Source: Ignavibacteriales bacterium (GTDB lineage Bacteria; Bacteroidota; Ignavibacteria; Ignavibacteriales; Melioribacteraceae). From it: a stretch of 7,627 nucleotides of DNA. Of the stretch, positions 1-5,314 are shown piece after piece. The stretch lies in assembly GCA_027080245.1 (NCBI GenBank), contig JALWSN010000150.1, positions 1 to 7,627 of the forward strand, written 5' to 3'. The first letter of the stretch is position 1. Every line of letters starts with the position of its first letter. The translations under genes were made by a program, and so were the position numbers. The notes under the pieces are model-generated. The model searched no databases. It had not been told where the DNA came from and saw nothing but the letters and a program-made list of their open reading frames with translations.

Positions 1-101
1 CAGGGAAAAAAGATATTTTAAGTATTGATTAGAGGGTTCAATAAATCAGACCTTGTTTATTTTTGAAATCCAAAGCTTAATAAAAATGGCATGCTACCCT
101 T

Positions 102-191
102 TGTCATATCGACCCCCGATTCATCGGGGGGAGATATCTCTAACACATTCTCCAAGAAATTTCTCCTCCGCCGAGGCGGGGTCGGAATGAC
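102..191. repeat. palindromic repeat unit 1 with extra right-arm copy
   Basis: The left arm (102-140) carries the hairpin CCCCCGAT/ATCGGGGG and ends in GAGATATCTC. The right arm (155-191) carries CCGCC/GGCGG and ends in TCGGAATGAC. Immediately after it, 193-218 holds a short second right-arm-like end finishing in CGAAATGACA, so the 3' side of this unit appears partly duplicated. Confidence 0.8.
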
Positions 192-230
192 CAGGCGCTA
201 CGCTCTTACGAAATGACAATTTGTTGTTGC

Positions 231-326
231 TGTCATTCCGAACCTCGACGGAGTCGAGAGTGAGGAATCTCTATTGCTTAAAATGCTACAAATTTTCTTG
301 AGATTTCTCCCTACGGTCGAAATGAC
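231..326. repeat. palindromic repeat unit 2
   Basis: The left arm (231-271) starts TGTCATTCCGA and has the internal hairpin CTCGAC/GTCGAG. It ends in GAGGAATCTC rather than GAGATATCTC. The right arm (about 298-326) is short: GAGATTTCTCCCTACGG followed by TCGAAATGACA, with little internal stem left. Confidence 0.8.
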
Positions 327-346
327 AACTTCACTAAACACATTAC

Positions 347-437
347 TGTCATATCGAACCCCGATTTATCGGGGTGAGATATCTCTAATACATTCTTCAA
401 GAGATTTCTCCTCCGCCAAGGCGGAGTCGAAATGACA
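347..437. repeat. palindromic repeat unit 3 (best preserved)
   Basis: The left arm (347-385) has the hairpin CCCCGAT/ATCGGGG followed by GAGATATCTC. The right arm (399-437) has GAGATTTCTC, the perfect hairpin CTCCGCC/GGCGGAG and TCGAAATGACA. Both outer ends are intact inverted copies, so this unit is the best reference for the family. Confidence 0.85.
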
Positions 438-445
438 CTCTTTAT

Positions 446-554
446 TGTCATATCGATCCCGACTTGTCGGGAGAGATATCTCTTTTATCTTTTGCATTCT
501 TGAAAAAGAGATTTCTCAGTCGTCCCGCAGAATGAGTGACTCCCTCGAAATGAC
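446..554. repeat. palindromic repeat unit 4 with an exchanged right-arm insert
   Basis: The left arm (446-482) has the hairpin TCCCGAC/GTCGGGA and GAGATATCTC. The right arm (about 503-554) starts GAGATTTCTC and ends CTCGAAATGAC. Between them is a longer insert with an AGTC/GACT outer stem (518-541) instead of the CCGCC-type hairpin of units 1 and 3. Confidence 0.75.
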
Positions 555-565
555 TGGGAACACTT

Positions 566-602
566 TGTCATATTGACCCTTCCTTGGCGGGGGAGATATC
601 TC
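566..602. repeat. palindromic repeat half-unit 5 (left arm only)
   Basis: A left arm starting TGTCATATTGA and ending GAGATATCTC is present, but its internal hairpin is eroded (CCCTTCC against GGCGGGGG). No right arm follows before 660. This is a solo or decayed copy closing the cluster. Confidence 0.75.
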
Positions 603-931
603 TTTTCATCCTGGCACGGCAAAGCAGTTAGCCAGATATTGAGATTGACAAAGTAGTTAAAATTCTTTAATCATTCAGCCATCCAACCATGCTTTTATTA
701 AAGGTAAGAATGTATCAATAAAATACTTTGACAAAAAAACGAAAACTTGATTGAGGATACTATTCATCCATTTTTTTTCGCTCCGCTGAAGCTCTTTTTC
801 GTGTTGTTGTTTGAGTTTCTACAAAGATGTCGTCCCGTTAAGATTTTGTTCTTTTGGAATTGCACTTTAAAAATTGGCTTGTAAAAACGTTCTACAATTT
901 AAATTATTGCCTTGTAAAAATTACTGCATTC
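603..931. other. gene-free AT-rich stretch with a second repeat-like segment
   Basis: No convincing gene lies here. Bases 779-792 contain a short imperfect hairpin around GCTCCGCTGAAGC next to an 8-T run. Bases 816-846, read on the minus strand, include AACGGGACGACATCTTTG, a string that looks like another class of dispersed intergenic repeat I associate with the same bacterial group. That link is from memory and not verified. The minus strand also has a 30-codon ORF (675-767) with a hydrophobic stretch, judged chance or remnant. An in-frame TTG at 854 precedes the ATPase remnant but has no ribosome binding site. Confidence 0.4.
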
Positions 932-1126
932 ATGCCTTATTTCAAAAGACATATTGACAGCGAATTATTAAAATGGGAAAATTCCCCGAAGCGAAAACTT
1001 ATTCTTTTAAGAGGAGCTCGACAGGTTGGCAAGACTCAAACCGTTCGGAATTTAGCCAAACAATTTGAATATTTTATAGAAATAAATTTTGAAGAAACAA
1101 AATCAATTCATGCACTAATCCATTAA
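932..1126 (+). pseudogene. truncated AAA_14 / DUF4143-type ATPase, N-terminal remnant
   Basis: The 64-residue product has the N-terminal signature of the COG1373-like ATPase family (AAA_14 with C-terminal DUF4143). It opens with the typical RHIDSELLKWENSPKRK entry helix, then the Walker A strand and P-loop LLRGARQVGKT (residues about 27-37), then FIEINFEE, which in the family continues toward the rest of the AAA core. Family members are usually around 370-450 residues, so only the first sixth remains. There is no Walker B, sensor or DUF4143 part. The frame stops at 1126 and I see no continuation in other frames before the operon end at 1253. ATG at 932 is chosen over an in-frame TTG at 854 because family similarity begins there; no good ribosome binding site is visible for either. 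It converges on the liv operon. It is most likely a dead fragment, with function lost. Confidence 0.75.
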
Positions 1127-1201
1127 TCCACAAATTTAATCCATTTACTCAGCTTCACACTCAAAAGAACGTATTGAATATTAAAGGAACACGACTCTAA
1201 A

Positions 1202-1243
1202 CTTATTACTTAAGACTTATTCCTTAAGACTTCTCAATTAAGA
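1202..1243. repeat. 14-bp tandem repeat, three copies
   Basis: Three consecutive 14-mers occur: CTTATTACTTAAGA (1202-1215), CTTATTCCTTAAGA (1216-1229) and the more diverged CTTCTCAATTAAGA (1230-1243). They lie 9 bp past the stop codon of the CBS-ACT gene. The CTTAAG cores are self-complementary and can form a weak AT-rich stem in the operon transcript. There is no U-run, so I do not call it a terminator. Confidence 0.8.
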
Positions 1244-1252
1244 TTACAAAAC

Positions 1253-1903
1253 TCACGTCTCATCGCTAATTACAACGTTTTTGTATTTTGCTTGAACTTC
1301 TTTCTGAATTTCCGTTGCCCACTTCTTCTCTGCTTGAAATCTAAGAATGATTTTGCGTTTTCCTTTGCGCAGGTTTTCGTAAGTTGTTAAAATACTGATA
1401 CATTTAAACTCGAATTCGCGCATTAAATCGCAAATTTCTTTAATCGAGCCGGGTTTGTCGGGAATCACCAAAGAAAGCCTGTAGCTCGGATGCCGGGCGC
1501 CTGTAATCGTAATCAAAGCTCCGAAAATATCGTGCTCGGTAATTATTCCCACAAGCTCTTTGTTTTCTAAAACTGGCAATCCGCCTATCTTGTTGTCGTG
1601 CATTAAAATTGCCGCATGTTCAACCGTGGATTTTGGGGAGACCGTAAGGACTTTCTTAGTCATTACGGATTTTACTTTAATCTTGGACATCAAGTAGTGG
1701 AGTTCCCAAATGTCCAGCGAAGTTACTTTTGATGGAGAAGCTTCTTTTAAGTCGCGGTCAGTAACAATTCCAATTAACTTACCATCTTTTACGACGGGTA
1801 ATCTCCTGATTTTATTTCGTTTTAAAATATTAATTGCTTCGCTTAAACTCTCGTCCGGTTCAACGGTAACAACTTTTTTAGTCATCCAATTTTCAACAAT
1901 CAT
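1253..1903 (-). CDS. CBS-CBS-ACT domain protein, AcuB-like
   Basis: A 216-residue cytosolic protein. CBS domain 1 spans about residues 7-57 (ends GIVTDRDLKEAS) and CBS domain 2 about 78-130 (ends GIITEHDIF). An ACT-like domain covers about 141-211 (starts RLSLVIPDKPGSIKEICDLM). This order and length match the Bacillus AcuB family, including the TDRDLKEASPS stretch after CBS1. CBS pairs typically bind adenine nucleotides and ACT domains often bind amino acids, so a ligand-sensing regulatory role is inferred; no catalytic motif is present. It is the last gene of the liv operon. Its ATG lies 12 nt after the livF stop, with the Shine-Dalgarno AGGAG at 1910-1914 and a 6-nt spacer. It may tune transporter activity or catabolism of the imported compound, but its partner is unknown. 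The symbol is left blank because acetoin-related function is not shown. Confidence 0.88.
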   Translation of the reverse strand: MIVENWMTKKVVTVEPDESLSEAINILKRNKIRRLPVVKDGKLIGIVTDRDLKEASPSKVTSLDIWELHYLMSKIKVKSVMTKKVLTVSPKSTVEHAAILMHDNKIGGLPVLENKELVGIITEHDIFGALITITGARHPSYRLSLVIPDKPGSIKEICDLMREFEFKCISILTTYENLRKGKRKIILRFQAEKKWATEIQKEVQAKYKNVVISDET

Positions 1904-1915
1904 TTTTAGCTCCTA

Positions 1916-2620
1916 TTAAATTCCCAAATAAGCCTTTTTAACGTGCTCGTTATTCAGCAATTCTTTTCCAGCGCCGCTTAGAACAATTCTGCCGTTTTCA
2001 AGCACATAAGCTCTGTCGCAAAATCTTAAAGTAGATTGAACGTTTTGCTCCACTAACAAAACCGTAATCCCTTGGCGGTTAATGCTTTTGACAATTTCAA
2101 AAATGTCCTGAACCAACACGGGCGCAAGCCCCAAGCTAGGTTCGTCTAACATTAACAACAAAGGCTTTGCCATTAGTCCCCGCGCCACAGCCACCATCTG
2201 CTGCTCGCCGCCGGAGAGAGTACCGGCTAATTGTTTCCGTCTTTCTTTTAACCGCGGGAAAAGTTCGTAACATTCCTCCAGAGTTTGCTGACGCATTTGT
2301 TTTGCCTCGCCGTAAAGCGCACCCATTATTAAATTTTCCTCTACCGTCATTTCGTTAAACAATCGCCTGCCTTCCGGCACATGAATTAGCCTGCGCTTAA
2401 TTACATCCGCGGGTTTAATTTTATTTAGTTCTTCCCCCCTGAACAAAATTCGCCCGGAAAATGGTTTGTAAATTCCCGAAATTGTGTTTAACGTTGAAGA
2501 TTTGCCCGCGCCGTTAGCTCCTACCAGCACAACAATTTCGCCTTCTTTAACCTCAAACGATACGTCCCAGAGAACCTGCAAATCCCCGTAACCCATGTTT
2601 AAATTCTCGACCTTAAGCAT
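1916..2620 (-). CDS. livF: Liv-type ABC transporter ATP-binding protein LivF
   Basis: A 234-residue ATPase of the LivF branch, one of two nucleotide-binding subunits powering the LivHM permease at the inner face of the cytoplasmic membrane. Walker A is GANGAGKS (34-41), the LivF-typical VPEGRRLF segment is at 81-88, the signature is LSGGEQ (135-140) and Walker B is LLLMLDE (154-160). The switch-histidine position is EQN (191-193), a Gln in place of His, which is usual for LivF. Length is normal. Its ATG overlaps the end of livG by 8 nt, and a strong GGGAGGG ribosome site lies inside the livG coding end, implying translational coupling. The CBS-ACT gene follows after 12 nt. Confidence 0.95.
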   Translation of the reverse strand: MLKVENLNMGYGDLQVLWDVSFEVKEGEIVVLVGANGAGKSSTLNTISGIYKPFSGRILFRGEELNKIKPADVIKRRLIHVPEGRRLFNEMTVEENLIMGALYGEAKQMRQQTLEECYELFPRLKERRKQLAGTLSGGEQQMVAVARGLMAKPLLLMLDEPSLGLAPVLVQDIFEIVKSINRQGITVLLVEQNVQSTLRFCDRAYVLENGRIVLSGAGKELLNNEHVKKAYLGI

Positions 2621-3356
2621 TAAACCCTCCCTGCAAAGTTTCGTCGGTTCCCAAGTAAGCTTCGATTACCGTTGGATGCGCAGCTACTTCCTTTGGCGAG
2701 CCTTCGGTAATAGTCGAGCCAAATGCAATTGCGTGAATCCTGTCGCTGATGTTCATTATTACTTTCATGATGTGTTCTACAATAATAATGGTAATGCCAA
2801 GTTGACTTCGAATTTTTTTGATTATTTCAATTGCTTCGTCCAATTCGGAAGGATTTAATCCCGCTGCCGTCTCGTCCAAGAGCAGCAATGAAGGACGGGT
2901 AGCTAGCGCTTTGGCAATTTCCAATCTTTTTCTGCCGGCAATAGGCAAGCTACCAGCCCTGAAATATTTCACTTCAGTAAGATTGCAAAAATCAATTACT
3001 TCGGAAGCTACTTTCCTTGCTCCTTCGAACGAAGTTTCCCTCGCGAAAGCAGCTGCCATTACATTTTCCTCAACCGTTAATCTTTTCAAAGGTCTAACTT
3101 TTTGAAACGTTCTGCCGATGCCAAGCCGGGCAATTTCAAAAGTCTTTTTACTTGTAATTTCAATTCCCCTGAAATAAATTTTTCCGGAAGTAACGGAATA
3201 ATATTGGTTAATTAAATTAAAGATTGTCGTCTTACCGCTGCCGTTGGGTCCAATCAAACCGAATATTTCGCCTTCTTTAACTTCAAGCGAAACTTTATTG
3301 ACGGCGACAAGTCCGCCAAAAGCTTTAGTTAAATTTTCCAGAACCAAGAAACTCAT
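2613..3356 (-). CDS. livG: Liv-type ABC transporter ATP-binding protein LivG
   Basis: A 247-residue ATPase of the LivG branch, pairing with LivF. Walker A is GPNGSGKT (36-43), the Q-loop is in GRTFQKVRPL (Q85), Walker B is LLLLDE (157-162) followed by TAAGLNP as D-loop region, and the switch His is H195 in IVEHIM. The ABC signature is SLPIAGRKRLEIAKAL rather than canonical LSGGQ; LivG proteins commonly carry variant signatures of this type. The C-terminal GSTITEGSPKEVAAHPTVIEAYLG is typical of LivG. The start codon overlaps the livM stop in ATGA (3353-3356), with only a weak AAGG upstream, so translation is probably coupled to livM. Confidence 0.95.
   Translation of the reverse strand: MSFLVLENLTKAFGGLVAVNKVSLEVKEGEIFGLIGPNGSGKTTIFNLINQYYSVTSGKIYFRGIEITSKKTFEIARLGIGRTFQKVRPLKRLTVEENVMAAAFARETSFEGARKVASEVIDFCNLTEVKYFRAGSLPIAGRKRLEIAKALATRPSLLLLDETAAGLNPSELDEAIEIIKKIRSQLGITIIIVEHIMKVIMNISDRIHAIAFGSTITEGSPKEVAAHPTVIEAYLGTDETLQGGFNA
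2625..2631 (-). promoter_or_regulatory. livF ribosome binding site inside livG
   Basis: The minus strand reads GGGAGGG, then TTTA, then the livF ATG at 2620. The site is wholly within the last codons of livG, and the two genes overlap by ATGCTTAA. It fixes the livF start and suggests coupled synthesis of the two ATPases. Confidence 0.85.
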
Positions 3357-4348
3357 TTTGTAGCCTTTTTTAATCTGAATTTTCTGAATTTTTTAACAAT
3401 TAAGTCCCAATCTCCAACCACGCCGCCAGCCATGTAAAGAATTACGAAAATCACCAGCAAACCAAAAACCAGAGCATGCACTTTGGAAATCCACTGCGGG
3501 GCTAATCCGAAGAACGCAGAGCGAAAGAGCTCCTGCACTAAAACCATTATTATTGCGCCAACTGCCGGTCCCCAAATAGTTCCGACGCCGCCGATTATTC
3601 CAACAAGAATTGTAATGATTGAAATATTGTGCAAAGCAAAAACGACTTCGGGATCAATAAATCCCATGTAAATCATGTAAAAAGCGCCGGCGGTTCCGGC
3701 CCAAAAAGTTGAAACAGCCATTGAAATATTTTTGTATTTGTGGGTATTAATTCCAATTGCCTTAGCGGCGTCTTCGTCCTCGCGAATGGAAAGGAAGTAA
3801 AACCCGGCTTTGCTTTTCATTAAAGCCTTTACCGAAAAAACCGTGGCTAAAGCAATCGCCCAAATAATGAAATAATAAGGGTATTTGTCCACCCACGTGG
3901 TAACGTAAAGAATTCCGTTGTGCCCGTTAGTAAGCCATTCTTCCTGCCCGAAAATAATTCGTAAAATTTCCGCCGTCGCAAGCGTTCCCAAAGCAAAATA
4001 GGGACCGCGTAATTTAAAGACGACAATCCCAAGCAAATAGCCCAGAACAACCGCCGTAATTCCGCCGGTTAAAAGCCCCCACCAAGGGGAAATTCCCCAA
4101 TGCATGAAAGGCAAACCAGCCGCGTATGCGCCGATTCCAAAATACGCCGCATGACCAAAGGAAACTTGCCCTGTGTAACCTGCAAGCAAATTCCAGGAGC
4201 TACCAAGCACAACCCACATCATAATAAAAATAAAAAGCCCTTGCATGTAAGGAGAATCGTAAAACAACAACGGAATAATGATAGTTAAAAGAATGATTAT
4301 TTGCTCGTACTTCGTAATCGTAAAAAACTTTAAGTTAATATCCTTCAT
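3353..4348 (-). CDS. livM: Liv-type ABC transporter permease LivM
   Basis: A 331-residue inner-membrane permease, half of the LivHM channel. After a short cytosolic start there is a strongly hydrophobic segment (about 17-30) and repeated membrane segments to about 308. It ends in a basic tail rich in Lys and Arg. Family hallmarks are NLLAGYTGQVSFGHAAY (53-69), the cytoplasmic coupling loop SIREDEDAAKAIGIN (187-201), which contacts the ATPases, and IGGVGTIWGPAVGA (252-265). Length is within the usual range. The start lies 10 nt after the livH stop with GGGGA as a possible ribosome site. The gene overlaps livG by 4 nt. Confidence 0.95.
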   Translation of the reverse strand: MKDINLKFFTITKYEQIIILLTIIIPLLFYDSPYMQGLFIFIMMWVVLGSSWNLLAGYTGQVSFGHAAYFGIGAYAAGLPFMHWGISPWWGLLTGGITAVVLGYLLGIVVFKLRGPYFALGTLATAEILRIIFGQEEWLTNGHNGILYVTTWVDKYPYYFIIWAIALATVFSVKALMKSKAGFYFLSIREDEDAAKAIGINTHKYKNISMAVSTFWAGTAGAFYMIYMGFIDPEVVFALHNISIITILVGIIGGVGTIWGPAVGAIIMVLVQELFRSAFFGLAPQWISKVHALVFGLLVIFVILYMAGGVVGDWDLIVKKFRKFRLKKATK

Positions 4349-4358
4349 TTAATCCCCG

Positions 4359-5234
4359 CTAAACTTTCGTAAATCTTTTAAGCCCGCCGGGCAAAAAGAC
4401 CAACACAACTAAAAAGATGAACAACCCGAAAGCGTCCCTGTAACCTTGAGAGATGTAAGTAGCGCCAAAAGTCTCTGCAATGCCCAGCACTAATCCGCCG
4501 GCAATTGCGCCAATAGTGGAGCCCATTCCTCCTAAAATAGTAATTACAAAAGCTTTAATTGTAAACAAAGGTCCAACGTCCGGGTACAAATAGTAAACGG
4601 GCAGGAAAACCGAACCCGCCGCAGCAATCAACGCGCTACCCAAACCGTAAGTAAAAATTGTAATTTTTTCGGAGCTAATTCCCATTAACGTTGCGGCTAT
4701 TTTGTCTTGCGAAGCCGCTCTTATCGAACGCCCCAAATCGGTTTTCATTAACAAATAAAACATTGCGGCGGTTAAAACCAGAGAAAAAGCAAATGCAACA
4801 AACAAGGGAAAACTAATTGAAATCTTCCCCAAATGCCAAACCTTGTCCGAGTAAGCAGTGCGAACCGAACGGTAATCGCTTGTAAAAATAGAACGAGCCA
4901 ACTCGACTAAAACCATTCCAATGCCCACGGTCATTAATACTTGATTTTCTGGAAGAATCGATTCCTTTTCAATTAAAGGATTCAACAAATATTTGCTAAT
5001 TGCCTCGGCTAAAAAGAAAATAACGGGGACGGAAATGAAAATCGAAAGGTAAGGATCGATTCCCAGATAGTACCACAAAGTCCAGGTAATGTACATCGAC
5101 ACCATTAAAATTTGACCGTGCGCCAAGTTAATTATTTTTAGCACGCCCATTATTAAGGTCATTCCGATGCCTAAAATTGCGTAAAGTCCGCCGATTAGCA
5201 ATCCCGAAACCAAAGATTGCAAAACCATTTCCAT
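4359..5234 (-). CDS. livH: Liv-type ABC transporter permease LivH
   Basis: A 291-residue inner-membrane permease, partner of LivM, with about eight hydrophobic segments. Hallmarks are the N-terminal LLIGGLYAILGIGMTLIMGV, the KIINLAHGQILM motif (33-44), the coupling loop TDLGRSIRAASQDKIAATLM (165-184), LGGMGSTIGAIAGG (234-247) and LPGGL near the C-terminus. Length is typical. Two in-frame ATGs lie 6 nt apart (Met1 and Met3); the upstream one is preferred because AAGGAGA sits 7 nt before it. The 80-nt gap to livK holds a stable hairpin, so livH-livM-livG-livF expression may differ from livK. Confidence 0.95.
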   Translation of the reverse strand: MEMVLQSLVSGLLIGGLYAILGIGMTLIMGVLKIINLAHGQILMVSMYITWTLWYYLGIDPYLSIFISVPVIFFLAEAISKYLLNPLIEKESILPENQVLMTVGIGMVLVELARSIFTSDYRSVRTAYSDKVWHLGKISISFPLFVAFAFSLVLTAAMFYLLMKTDLGRSIRAASQDKIAATLMGISSEKITIFTYGLGSALIAAAGSVFLPVYYLYPDVGPLFTIKAFVITILGGMGSTIGAIAGGLVLGIAETFGATYISQGYRDAFGLFIFLVVLVFLPGGLKRFTKV

Positions 5235-5241
5235 GAAAAAA

Positions 5242-5248
5242 TCTCCTT
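5242..5248 (-). promoter_or_regulatory. livH ribosome binding site
   Basis: AAGGAGA on the minus strand with a 7-nt spacer to the ATG at 5234. It would be 13 nt from the alternative ATG at 5228, so it decides the start. Confidence 0.8.
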
Positions 5249-5262
5249 GTAAATTTAGGAAG

Positions 5263-5294
5263 CTGCCCGAGCTTTTTGAAGAAAGCCCGAGCAG
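5263..5294 (-). promoter_or_regulatory. intercistronic hairpin between livK and livH
   Basis: In the transcribed (minus-strand) RNA, CTGCTCGGGCTTT pairs with AAAGCTCGGGCAG over 13 positions, counting two G-U wobbles, around a 6-nt loop. On the plus strand the same two positions would be A-C mismatches, so the structure favours the mRNA sense strand. No U-run follows, so it is not a standard intrinsic terminator. By analogy with other binding-protein operons, it could be a processing or stability stop that keeps more livK mRNA than livHMGF mRNA. Confidence 0.7.
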
Positions 5295-5314
5295 TAAAAC
5301 ATTTTAACAGAACA

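Larger units (their letters stand above)
102..602. repeat. cluster of nested-hairpin palindromic repeats (about five units)
   Basis: Seen directly: left-arm starts recur at 102, 231, 347, 446 and 566. Each begins with a close variant of TGTCATATCGA, followed by a short GC-rich hairpin and then GAGATATCTC or GAGGAATCTC. After an AT-rich linker, most units have an inverted right arm of the form GAGATTTCTC, a second GC-rich hairpin, then TCGAAATGACA. Each complete unit is therefore an imperfect palindrome of about 90-110 bp with a smaller hairpin inside each arm. The hairpin stems differ between copies but stay self-complementary. No transposase, cas gene or constant spacer length accompanies them. 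The layout resembles MITE-like or REP-like dispersed intergenic repeats. It could also end or stabilise transcripts arriving from the liv operon on the minus strand. Family assignment is inference. Confidence 0.85.

Noticed and set aside
1..101. Possible tail of a gene entering from the left
   Set aside because: All three plus-strand frames hit a stop within the first 30 bases, leaving fewer than 10 residues, so nothing can be assigned. The rest to 101 shows no clear signal.
102..602. CRISPR-like array
   Set aside because: The units are inverted-arm palindromes with variable internal stems and irregular spacing (99-129 bp), lack constant direct repeats with unique equal spacers, and have no cas genes nearby.
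675..767. 30-codon minus-strand ORF with a hydrophobic stretch (starts MNSILNQ, ends KAWLDG)
   Set aside because: No ribosome binding site, lies in AT-rich repeat-like sequence, and has no recognisable homology; most likely chance.
854..931. N-terminal extension of the ATPase remnant from a TTG codon
   Set aside because: The extension has no family similarity and no ribosome site; homology begins at the ATG at 932.
1190..1252. Intrinsic terminator after the CBS-ACT gene
   Set aside because: Only weak CTTAAG-based AT stems without a U-run are present; transcription may end further left, perhaps in the palindromic repeat cluster.
5263..5294. Rho-independent terminator between livK and livH
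   Set aside because: The stem is good but the following RNA is CTTCCTAAATTTAC, not a U-run, so a processing or stability role is more likely.
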